Below, in pieces: positions 52,884-64,000 of a stretch of 64,000 nucleotides of DNA. The DNA is taken from positions 127,483,530-127,547,529 of the forward strand of contig OZ024931.1 in NCBI GenBank assembly GCA_964017235.1, written 5' to 3'. A model generated the notes under the pieces. It ran no database searches, was not told where the DNA came from, and saw only the letters and a program-made list of their open reading frames with translations. The stretch comes from Sabellastarte sp. h YS-2021 (taxonomy: Eukaryota; Annelida; Polychaeta; Sabellida; Sabellidae). Position 1 is the stretch's first letter, and each line of letters opens with the position of its first letter. The position numbers and the translations under genes were made by a program.

Positions 52884-55595
52884 TGGCTAATTTTACAACA
52901 ATATTTTGGTGAAATAATTTCTGATTAGACATGTAATGCTCCAAATGTGCCTAAAATATCCTTACTAATTATTAAAACATGAATGAAATTAAATTTTGGC
53001 TTCAGATTGACAAAATTAGGATATACTTGATATTTCCACCTGAGGGGTGACCTAGGCCCCCCACACCCCGGAAATTGAAATTTTTAAAATGGCCCTCGAG
53101 TAGCCCAAACCAATACAAATTCATTCTTTGATATAAACTAAGTTTCCTGTGAAAATTTCAGCCAGATTGACCAACTTTAAGGGGTGTTTTGGGCTGATTT
53201 GACATTTTATGAATACCTCGCCAACTACACTCCCTGAACCTGCACTTTGGGCTAGATATGTAATTCTGAAGGAACACACTACTAAAACTCATTTCAGTGG
53301 CGACTCCTGTGGGAAACAATATGGTTTTCAACCTTGAATCTACCTTAATTGAGAATATATCAGCATATCCTGATACAGCCATCTGAGGCTGTATTTTGGC
53401 CTTCCTGGACCACATATTACACATATGACACCACTGGTATACCAGATGTAATCCTAAAACCTATGCAATCAGATTTAGTAGGTGGCAAGTAATTTTTGGG
53501 CCAAATTTCAGACTTATAGACCAACATTTGATACTGGTTTGGGCTGATTTATATCTAATTTTGGCTAATTTTACAACAATATTTTGGTGAAATAATTTCT
53601 GATTAGACATGTAATGCTCCAAATGTGCCTAAAATATCCTTACTAATTATTAAAACATGAATGAAATTAAATTTTGGCTTCAGATTGACAAAATTAGGAT
53701 ATACTTGATATTTCCACCTGAGGGGTGACCTAGGCCCCCCACACCCCGGAAATTGAAATTTTTAAAATGGCCCTCGAGTAGCCCAAACCAATACAAATTC
53801 ATTCTTTGATATAAACTAAGTTTCCTGTGAAAATTTCAGCCAGATTGACCAACTTTAAGGGGTGTTTTGGGCTGATTTGGCATTTTATGAATACCTCGCC
53901 AACTACACTCCCTGAACCTGCACTTTGGGCTAGATATGTAATTCTGAAGGAACACACTACTAAAACTCATTTCAGTGGCGACTCCTGTGGGAAACAATAT
54001 GGTTTTCAACCTTGAATCTACCTTAATTGAGAATATATCAGCATATCCTGATACAGCCATCTGAGGCTGTATTTTGGCCTTCCTGGACCACATATTACAC
54101 ATATGACACCACTGGTATACCAGATGTAATCCTAAAACCTATGCAATCAGATTTAGTAGGTGGCAAGTAATTTTTGGGCCAAATTTCAGACTTATAGACC
54201 AACATTTGATACTGGTTTGGGCTGATTTATATCTATTTTTGGCTAATTTTACAACAATATTTTGGTGAAATAATTTCTGATTAGGCATGTAATGCTCCAA
54301 ATGTGCCTAAAATATCCTTACTAATTATTAAAACATGAATGAAATTAAATTTTGGCTTCAGATTGACAAAATTAGGATATACTTGATATTTCCACCTCAG
54401 GGGTGACCTAGGCCCCCCACACCCCGGAAATTGAAATTTTTAAAATGGCCCTCGAGTAGCCCAAACCAATACAAATTCATTCTTTGATATAAACTAAGTT
54501 TCCTGTGAAAATTTCAGCCAGATTGACCAACTTTAAGGGGTGTTTTGGGCTGATTTGGCATTTTATGAATACCTCGCCAACTACACTCCCTGAACCTGCA
54601 CTTTGGGCTAGATATGTAATTCTGAAGGAACACACTACTAAAACTCATTTCAGTGGCGACTCCTGTGGGAAACAATATGGTTTTCAACCTTGAATCTACC
54701 TTAATTGAGAATATATCAGCATATCCTGATACAGCCATCTGAGGCTGTATTTTGGCCTTCCTGGACCACATATTACACATATGACACCACTGGTATACCA
54801 GATGTAATCCTAAAACCTATGCAATCAGATTTAGTAGGTGGCAAGTAATTTTTGGGCCAAATTTCAGACTTATAGACCAACATTTGATACTGGTTTGGGC
54901 TGATTTATATCTATTTTTGGCTAATTTTACAACAATATTTTGGTGAAATAATTTCTGATTAGACATGTAATGCTCCAAATGTGCCTAAAATATCCTTACT
55001 AATTATTAAAACATGAATGAAATTAAATTTTGGCTTCAGATTGACAAAATTAGGATATACTTGATATTTCCACCTGAGGGGTGACCTTGGCCCCCCACAC
55101 CCCGGAAATTGAAATTTTTAAAATGGCCCTCGAGTAGCCCAAACCAATACAAATTCATTCTTTGATATAAACTAAGTTTCCTGTGAAAATTTCAGCCAGA
55201 TTGACCAACTTTAAGGGGTGTTTTGGGCTGATTTGGCATTTTATGAATACCTCGCCAACTACACTCCCTGAACCTGCACTTTGGGCTAGATATGTAATTC
55301 TGAAGGAACACACTACTAAAACTCATTTCAGTGGCGACTCCTGTGGGAAACAATATGGTTTTCAACCTTGAATCTACCTTAATTGAGAATATATCAGCAT
55401 ATCCTGATACAGCCATCTGAGGCTGTATTTTGGCCTTCCTGGACCACATATTACACATATGACACCACTGGTATACCAGATGTAATCCTAAAACCTATGC
55501 AATCAGATTTAGTAGGTGGCAAGTAATTTTTGGGCCAAATTTCAGACTTATAGACCAACATTTGATACTGGTTTGGGCTGATTTATATCTATTTT
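52884..55595. repeat. Candidate four-monomer period (monomers 79-82)
   Basis: Monomers 79 and 83 both carry A319 together with the rare A675 (53558 and 56270), found nowhere else in the window, so they share a recent ancestor four units apart (2712 bp). They differ at position 46 (A in 79, G in 83), so the relation is a duplication followed by exchange, or an exchange spanning a different phase. Confidence 0.55.
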
Positions 55596-57629
55596 TGGCT
55601 AATTTTACAACAATATTTTGGTGAAATAATTTCTGATTAGGCATGTAATGCTCCAAATGTGCCTAAAATATCCTTACTAATTATTAAAACATGAATGAAA
55701 TTAAATTTTGGCTTCAGATTGACAAAATTAGGATATACTTGATATTTCCACCTGAGGGGTGACCTAGGCCCCCCACACCCCGGAAATTGAAATTTTTAAA
55801 ATGGCCCTCGAGTAGCCCAAACCAATACAAATTCATTCTTTGATATAAACTAAGTTTCCTGTGAAAATTTCAGCCAGATTGACCAACTTTAAGGGGTGTT
55901 TTGGGCTGATTTGACATTTTATGAATACCTCGCCAACTACACTCCCTGAACCTGCACTTTGGGCTAGATATGTAATTCTGAAGGAACACACTACTAAAAC
56001 TCATTTCAGTGGCGACTCCTGTGGGAAACAATATGGTTTTCAACCTTGAATCTACCTTAATTGAGAATATATCAGCATATCCTGATACAGCCATCTGAGG
56101 CTGTATTTTGGCCTTCCTGGACCACATATTACACATATGACACCACTGGTATACCAGATGTAATCCTAAAACCTATGCAATCAGATTTAGTAGGTGGCAA
56201 GTAATTTTTGGGCCAAATTTCAGACTTATAGACCAACATTTGATACTGGTTTGGGCTGATTTATATCTAATTTTGGCTAATTTTACAACAATATTTTGGT
56301 GAAATAATTTCTGATTAGACATGTAATGCTCCAAATGTGCCTAAAATATCCTTACTAATTATTAAAACATGAATGAAATTAAATTTTGGCTTCAGATTGA
56401 CAAAATTAGGATATACTTGATATTTCCACCTGAGGGGTGACCTAGGCCCCCCACACCCCGGAAATTGAAATTTTTAAAATGGCCCTCGAGTAGCCCAAAC
56501 CAATACAAATTCATTCTTTGATATAAACTAAGTTTCCTGTGAAAATTTCAGCCAGATTGACCAACTTTAAGGGGTGTTTTGGGCTGATTTGGCATTTTAT
56601 GAATACCTCGCCAACTACACTCCCTGAACCTGCACTTTGGGCTAGATATGTAATTCTGAAGGAACACACTACTAAAACTCATTTCAGTGGCGACTCCTGT
56701 GGGAAACAATATGGTTTTCAACCTTGAATCTACCTTAATTGAGAATATATCAGCATATCCTGATACAGCCATCTGAGGCTGTATTTTGGCCTTCCTGGAC
56801 CACATATTACACATATGACACCACTGGTATACCAGATGTAATCCTAAAACCTATGCAATCAGATTTAGTAGGTGGCAAGTAATTTTTGGGCCAAATTTCA
56901 GACTTATAGACCAACATTTGATACTGGTTTGGGCTGATTTATATCTATTTTTGGCTAATTTTACAACAATATTTTGGTGAAATAATTTCTGATTAGGCAT
57001 GTAATGCTCCAAATGTGCCTAAAATATCCTTACTAATTATTAAAACATGAATGAAATTAAATTTTGGCTTCAGATTGACAAAATTAGGATATACTTGATA
57101 TTTCCACCTGAGGGGTGACCTAGGCCCCCCACACCCCGGAAATTGAAATTTTTAAAATGGCCCTCGAGTAGCCCAAACCAATACAAATTCATTCTTTGAT
57201 ATAAACTAAGTTTCCTGTGAAAATTTCAGCCAGATTGACCAACTTTAAGGGGTGTTTTGGGCTGATTTGGCATTTTATGAATACCTCGCCAACTACACTC
57301 CCTGAACCTGCACTTTGGGCTAGATATGTAATTCTGAAGGAACACACTACTAAAACTCATTTCAGTGGCGACTCCTGTGGGAAACAATATGGTTTTCAAC
57401 CTTGAATCTACCTTAATTGAGAATATATCAGCATATCCTGATACAGCCATCTGAGGCTGTATTTTGGCCTTCCTGGACCACATATTACACATATGACACC
57501 ACTGGTATACCAGATGTAATCCTAAAACCTATGCAATCAGATTTAGTAGGTGGCAAGTAATTTTTGGGCCAAATTTCAGACTTATAGACCAACATTTGAT
57601 ACTGGTTTGGGCTGATTTATATCTATTTT

Positions 57630-59663
57630 TGGCTAATTTTACAACAATATTTTGGTGAAATAATTTCTGATTAGACATGTAATGCTCCAAATGTGCCTAA
57701 AATATCCTTACTAATTATTAAAACATGAATGAAATTAAATTTTGGCTTCAGATTGACAAAATTAGGATATACTTGATATTTCCACCTGAGGGGTGACCTA
57801 GGCCCCCCACACCCCGGAAATTGAAATTTTTAAAATGGCCCTCGAGTAGCCCAAACCAATACAAATTCATTCTTTGATATAAACTAAGTTTCCTGTGAAA
57901 ATTTCAGCCAGATTGACCAACTTTAAGGGGTGTTTTGGGCTGATTTGGCATTTTATGAATACCTCGCCAACTACACTCCCTGAACCTGCACTTTGGGCTA
58001 GATATGTAATTCTGAAGGAACACACTACTAAAACTCATTTCAGTGGCGACTCCTGTGGGAAACAATATGGTTTTCAACCTTGAATCTACCTTAATTGAGA
58101 ATATATCAGCATATCCTGATACAGCCATCTGAGGCTGTATTTTGGCCTTCCTGGACCACATATTACACATATGACACCACTGGTATACCAGATGTAATCC
58201 TAAAACCTATGCAATCAGATTTAGTAGGTGGCAAGTAATTTTTGGGCCAAATTTCAGACTTATAGACCAACATTTGATACTGGTTTGGGCTGATTTATAT
58301 CTATTTTTGGCTAATTTTACAACAATATTTTGGTGAAATAATTTCTGATTAGACATGTAATGCTCCAAATGTGCCTAAAATATCCTTACTAATTATTAAA
58401 ACATGAATGAAATTAAATTTTGGCTTCAGATTGACAAAATTAGGATATACTTGATATTTCCACCTGAGGGGTGACCTAGGCCCCCCACACCCCGGAAATT
58501 GAAATTTTTAAAATGGCCCTCGAGTAGCCCAAACCAATACAAATTCATTCTTTGATATAAACTAAGTTTCCTGTGAAAATTTCAGCCAGATTGACCAACT
58601 TTAAGGGGTGTTTTGGGCTGATTTGGCATTTTATGAATACCTCGCCAACTACACTCCCTGAACCTGCACTTTGGGCTAGATATGTAATTCTGAAGGAACA
58701 CACTACTAAAACTCATTTCAGTGGCGACTCCTGTGGGAAACAATATGGTTTTCAACCTTGAATCTACCTTAATTGAGAATATATCAGCATATCCTGATAC
58801 AGCCATCTGAGGCTGTATTTTGGCCTTCCTGGACCACATATTACACATATGACACCACTGGTATACCAGATGTAATCCTAAAACCTATGCAATCAGATTT
58901 AGTAGGTGGCAAGTAATTTTTGGGCCAAATTTCAGACTTATAGACCAACATTTGATACTGGTTTGGGCTGATTTATATCTATTTTTGGCTAATTTTACAA
59001 CAATATTTTGGTGAAATAATTTCTGATTAGGCATGTAATGCTCCAAATGTGCCTAAAATATCCTTACTAATTATTAAAACATGAATGAAATTAAATTTTG
59101 GCTTCAGATTGACAAAATTAGGATATACTTGATATTTCCACCTCAGGGGTGACCTAGGCCCCCCACACCCCGGAAATTGAAATTTTTAAAATGGCCCTCG
59201 AGTAGCCCAAACCAATACAAATTCATTCTTTGATATAAACTAAGTTTCCTGTGAAAATTTCAGCCAGATTGACCAACTTTAAGGGGTGTTTTGGGCTGAT
59301 TTGGCATTTTATGAATACCTCGCCAACTACACTCCCTGAACCTGCACTTTGGGCTAGATATGTAATTCTGAAGGAACACACTACTAAAACTCATTTCAGT
59401 GGCGACTCCTGTGGGAAACAATATGGTTTTCAACCTTGAATCTACCTTAATTGAGAATATATCAGCATATCCTGATACAGCCATCTGAGGCTGTATTTTG
59501 GCCTTCCTGGACCACATATTACACATATGACACCACTGGTATACCAGATGTAATCCTAAAACCTATGCAATCAGATTTAGTAGGTGGCAAGTAATTTTTG
59601 GGCCAAATTTCAGACTTATAGACCAACATTTGATACTGGTTTGGGCTGATTTATATCTATTTT
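57630..59663. repeat. Three-monomer unit, copy 1 of 3 (monomers 86-88)
   Basis: Position 46 reads A, A, G over three monomers, and this pattern repeats three times in tandem to 63731. The last monomer also has C159. The pattern rests mainly on one site, so the trimer call is moderate. Confidence 0.6.
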
Positions 59664-61697
59664 TGGCTAATTTTACAACAATATTTTGGTGAAATAATTT
59701 CTGATTAGACATGTAATGCTCCAAATGTGCCTAAAATATCCTTACTAATTATTAAAACATGAATGAAATTAAATTTTGGCTTCAGATTGACAAAATTAGG
59801 ATATACTTGATATTTCCACCTGAGGGGTGACCTAGGCCCCCCACACCCCGGAAATTGAAATTTTTAAAATGGCCCTCGAGTAGCCCAAACCAATACAAAT
59901 TCATTCTTTGATATAAACTAAGTTTCCTGTGAAAATTTCAGCCAGATTGACCAACTTTAAGGGGTGTTTTGGGCTGATTTGGCATTTTATGAATACCTCG
60001 CCAACTACACTCCCTGAACCTGCACTTTGGGCTAGATATGTAATTCTGAAGGAACACACTACTAAAACTCATTTCAGTGGCGACTCCTGTGGGAAACAAT
60101 ATGGTTTTCAACCTTGAATCTACCTTAATTGAGAATATATCAGCATATCCTGATACAGCCATCTGAGGCTGTATTTTGGCCTTCCTGGACCACATATTAC
60201 ACATATGACACCACTGGTATACCAGATGTAATCCTAAAACCTATGCAATCAGATTTAGTAGGTGGCAAGTAATTTTTGGGCCAAATTTCAGACTTATAGA
60301 CCAACATTTGATACTGGTTTGGGCTGATTTATATCTATTTTTGGCTAATTTTACAACAATATTTTGGTGAAATAATTTCTGATTAGACATGTAATGCTCC
60401 AAATGTGCCTAAAATATCCTTACTAATTATTAAAACATGAATGAAATTAAATTTTGGCTTCAGATTGACAAAATTAGGATATACTTGATATTTCCACCTG
60501 AGGGGTGACCTAGGCCCCCCACACCCCGGAAATTGAAATTTTTAAAATGGCCCTCGAGTAGCCCAAACCAATACAAATTCATTCTTTGATATAAACTAAG
60601 TTTCCTGTGAAAATTTCAGCCAGATTGACCAACTTTAAGGGGTGTTTTGGGCTGATTTGGCATTTTATGAATACCTCGCCAACTACACTCCCTGAACCTG
60701 CACTTTGGGCTAGATATGTAATTCTGAAGGAACACACTACTAAAACTCATTTCAGTGGCGACTCCTGTGGGAAACAATATGGTTTTCAACCTTGAATCTA
60801 CCTTAATTGAGAATATATCAGCATATCCTGATACAGCCATCTGAGGCTGTATTTTGGCCTTCCTGGACCACATATTACACATATGACACCACTGGTATAC
60901 CAGATGTAATCCTAAAACCTATGCAATCAGATTTAGTAGGTGGCAAGTAATTTTTGGGCCAAATTTCAGACTTATAGACCAACATTTGATACTGGTTTGG
61001 GCTGATTTATATCTATTTTTGGCTAATTTTACAACAATATTTTGGTGAAATAATTTCTGATTAGGCATGTAATGCTCCAAATGTGCCTAAAATATCCTTA
61101 CTAATTATTAAAACATGAATGAAATTAAATTTTGGCTTCAGATTGACAAAATTAGGATATACTTGATATTTCCACCTGAGGGGTGACCTAGGCCCCCCAC
61201 ACCCCGGAAATTGAAATTTTTAAAATGGCCCTCGAGTAGCCCAAACCAATACAAATTCATTCTTTGATATAAACTAAGTTTCCTGTGAAAATTTCAGCCA
61301 GATTGACCAACTTTAAGGGGTGTTTTGGGCTGATTTGGCATTTTATGAATACCTCGCCAACTACACTCCCTGAACCTGCACTTTGGGCTAGATATGTAAT
61401 TCTGAAGGAACACACTACTAAAACTCATTTCAGTGGCGACTCCTGTGGGAAACAATATGGTTTTCAACCTTGAATCTACCTTAATTGAGAATATATCAGC
61501 ATATCCTGATACAGCCATCTGAGGCTGTATTTTGGCCTTCCTGGACCACATATTACACATATGACACCACTGGTATACCAGATGTAATCCTAAAACCTAT
61601 GCAATCAGATTTAGTAGGTGGCAAGTAATTTTTGGGCCAAATTTCAGACTTATAGACCAACATTTGATACTGGTTTGGGCTGATTTATATCTATTTT
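59664..61697. repeat. Three-monomer unit, copy 2 of 3 (monomers 89-91)
   Basis: A, A, G at position 46 as in the copies on either side. Its last monomer has G159, unlike copies 1 and 3. Confidence 0.6.
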
Positions 61698-63731
61698 TGG
61701 CTAATTTTACAACAATATTTTGGTGAAATAATTTCTGATTAGACATGTAATGCTCCAAATGTGCCTAAAATATCCTTACTAATTATTAAAACATGAATGA
61801 AATTAAATTTTGGCTTCAGATTGACAAAATTAGGATATACTTGATATTTCCACCTCAGGGGTGACCTAGGCCCCCCACACCCCGGAAATTGAAATTTTTA
61901 AAATGGCCCTCGAGTAGCCCAAACCAATACAAATTCATTCTTTGATATAAACTAAGTTTCCTGTGAAAATTTCAGCCAGATTGACCAACTTTAAGGGGTG
62001 TTTTGGGCTGATTTGGCATTTTATGAATACCTCGCCAACTACACTCCCTGAACCTGCACTTTGGGCTAGATATGTAATTCTGAAGGAACACACTACTAAA
62101 ACTCATTTCAGTGGCGACTCCTGTGGGAAACAATATGGTTTTCAACCTTGAATCTACCTTAATTGAGAATATATCAGCATATCCTGATACAGCCATCTGA
62201 GGCTGTATTTTGGCCTTCCTGGACCACATATTACACATATGACACCACTGGTATACCAGATGTAATCCTAAAACCTATGCAATCAGATTTAGTAGGTGGC
62301 AAGTAATTTTTGGGCCAAATTTCAGACTTATAGACCAACATTTGATACTGGTTTGGGCTGATTTATATCTATTTTTGGCTAATTTTACAACAATATTTTG
62401 GTGAAATAATTTCTGATTAGACATGTAATGCTCCAAATGTGCCTAAAATATCCTTACTAATTATTAAAACATGAATGAAATTAAATTTTGGCTTCAGATT
62501 GACAAAATTAGGATATACTTGATATTTCCACCTGAGGGGTGACCTAGGCCCCCCACACCCCGGAAATTGAAATTTTTAAAATGGCCCTCGAGTAGCCCAA
62601 ACCAATACAAATTCATTCTTTGATATAAACTAAGTTTCCTGTGAAAATTTCAGCCAGATTGACCAACTTTAAGGGGTGTTTTGGGCTGATTTGGCATTTT
62701 ATGAATACCTCGCCAACTACACTCCCTGAACCTGCACTTTGGGCTAGATATGTAATTCTGAAGGAACACACTACTAAAACTCATTTCAGTGGCGACTCCT
62801 GTGGGAAACAATATGGTTTTCAACCTTGAATCTACCTTAATTGAGAATATATCAGCATATCCTGATACAGCCATCTGAGGCTGTATTTTGGCCTTCCTGG
62901 ACCACATATTACACATATGACACCACTGGTATACCAGATGTAATCCTAAAACCTATGCAATCAGATTTAGTAGGTGGCAAGTAATTTTTGGGCCAAATTT
63001 CAGACTTATAGACCAACATTTGATACTGGTTTGGGCTGATTTATATCTATTTTTGGCTAATTTTACAACAATATTTTGGTGAAATAATTTCTGATTAGGC
63101 ATGTAATGCTCCAAATGTGCCTAAAATATCCTTACTAATTATTAAAACATGAATGAAATTAAATTTTGGCTTCAGATTGACAAAATTAGGATATACTTGA
63201 TATTTCCACCTCAGGGGTGACCTAGGCCCCCCACACCCCGGAAATTGAAATTTTTAAAATGGCCCTCGAGTAGCCCAAACCAATACAAATTCATTCTTTG
63301 ATATAAACTAAGTTTCCTGTGAAAATTTCAGCCAGATTGACCAACTTTAAGGGGTGTTTTGGGCTGATTTGGCATTTTATGAATACCTCGCCAACTACAC
63401 TCCCTGAACCTGCACTTTGGGCTAGATATGTAATTCTGAAGGAACACACTACTAAAACTCATTTCAGTGGCGACTCCTGTGGGAAACAATATGGTTTTCA
63501 ACCTTGAATCTACCTTAATTGAGAATATATCAGCATATCCTGATACAGCCATCTGAGGCTGTATTTTGGCCTTCCTGGACCACATATTACACATATGACA
63601 CCACTGGTATACCAGATGTAATCCTAAAACCTATGCAATCAGATTTAGTAGGTGGCAAGTAATTTTTGGGCCAAATTTCAGACTTATAGACCAACATTTG
63701 ATACTGGTTTGGGCTGATTTATATCTATTTT
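61698..63731. repeat. Three-monomer unit, copy 3 of 3 (monomers 92-94)
   Basis: A, A, G at position 46. C159 appears in the first and last monomers (61856 and 63212), so this mark does not follow the trimer phase strictly. Confidence 0.6.
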
Positions 63732-64000
63732 TGGCTAATTTTACAACAATATTTTGGTGAAATAATTTCTGATTAGACATGTAATGCTCCAAATGTGCCT
63801 AAAATATCCTTACTAATTATTAAAACATGAATGAAATTAAATTTTGGCTTCAGATTGACAAAATTAGGATATACTTGATATTTCCACCTGAGGGGTGACC
63901 TAGGCCCCCCACACCCCGGAAATTGAAATTTTTAAAATGGCCCTCGAGTAGCCCAAACCAATACAAATTCATTCTTTGATATAAACTAAGTTTCCTGTGA
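63732..64000. repeat. Partial monomer 95 at the window edge
   Basis: First 269 bases of the next unit, with A46 and A60 and no deviation from consensus. It ends by window truncation, so the array continues to the right. Confidence 0.95.

Larger units (their letters stand above)
42714..56273. repeat. Array block C: monomers 64-83, sparse A319
   Basis: A319 occurs only in monomers 67, 71, 74, 79 and 83, at spacings of 3 to 5 units. G60 is absent. G46 occurs in 66, 70, 73, 76, 78, 81 and 83. Shared rare marks are G214 (71 and 74) and A675 (79 and 83). Private changes include two in monomer 64, T55 in monomer 66 (base 44124) and T171 in monomer 82 (55088). The block is a transition between the mosaic block and the uniform right-hand block. 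Confidence 0.8.
1..64000. repeat. Satellite DNA array, 678 bp monomer, 94 full copies plus a partial
   Basis: The same 678-base unit repeats head to tail from the first to the last base with no interruption, inversion or foreign insertion. Monomers start at 1 + 678(k-1) for k = 1 to 56, and at 37968 + 678(k-57) for k = 57 to 95. Neighbouring copies usually differ at 0 to 3 positions, which is above 99% identity, so the array was homogenised recently. The monomer is about 37% GC (249 of 678 by hand count). The array continues beyond both edges. No transposon ends, tRNA-like boxes or telomere repeats are seen. The organisation is typical of eukaryotic centromeric or heterochromatic satellites; the family is not recognised and its chromosomal location is inference. 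Confidence 0.98.
56274..64000. repeat. Array block D: monomers 84-95, uniform G319
   Basis: All eleven complete monomers have G319. G60, A505, 559G and 503G are absent. G46 recurs at monomers 85, 88, 91 and 94. C159 occurs in 88 (59144), 92 (61856) and 94 (63212), with one earlier copy in monomer 81 (54398). No other private variants were noticed, so this is the most homogeneous stretch. Confidence 0.8.

Noticed and set aside
1-64000. CRISPR array or other prokaryotic repeat system
   Set aside because: The repeat is 678 bp with no unique spacers, no associated genes, and strong CpG depletion; this is a satellite organisation.
1-64000. Artificial or misassembled repetition of a single monomer
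   Set aside because: Ordered, regionally confined variants and multi-monomer units show that copies are individually resolved, although exact copy number cannot be verified from sequence alone.

Overview
The whole window is one uninterrupted tandem-repeat array: a satellite DNA with a 678 bp monomer in head-to-tail orientation on one strand. It holds 94 complete monomers plus the first 269 bases of a 95th. The phase used here starts each monomer at base 1, 679, 1357 and so on. All complete monomers are 678 bp except number 56 (677 bp), which lost one C from a C6 run, so from 37968 onward the register shifts by one base. Both window edges fall inside the array, so no flanking DNA is visible. 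I see no credible protein gene, RNA gene, mobile element or CRISPR array.

The sequence fits a eukaryotic constitutive-heterochromatin satellite (centromeric, pericentromeric or subtelomeric) and does not resemble bacterial or phage DNA. The monomer is about 37% GC by hand count and has only 4 CpG sites where about 23 would be expected from base composition. This suggests long-term cytosine methylation, as in plants or vertebrates. I do not recognise the family and cannot name the organism.

Monomers are nearly identical, mostly 0 to 3 differences in 678 bases, but a few shared variants give the array internal structure. Main diagnostic sites, as monomer positions, are A/G at 46, A/G at 60, G/C at 159, C/G at 214, G/A at 319, A/G at 503, G/A at 505, C/G at 559, C/T at 570, A/C at 574 and T/A at 675. 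They divide the window into four blocks. Block A (monomers 1-17, 1-11526) has only G319. Block B (18-63, 11527-42713) is a mosaic in which 30 of 46 monomers carry A319. Block C (64-83, 42714-56273) has A319 in 5 of 20. Block D (84-95, 56274-64000) has only G319. Inside the blocks are short higher-order units of 2 monomers (1356 bp) and 3 monomers (2034 bp), some repeated in tandem. This is the pattern expected from unequal exchange and gene conversion.

Within each monomer there is further structure: a degenerate internal duplication offset by about 350 bp, which suggests the unit arose from a roughly 340 bp ancestor; a cluster of three short dyads at positions 475-562; a GC-rich hairpin-like island at 153-188 where private mutations concentrate; and a TTTGG(G)C motif seen seven times. 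The most interesting points are the mosaic and higher-order organisation, the dyad cluster and the localised mutation hotspot.
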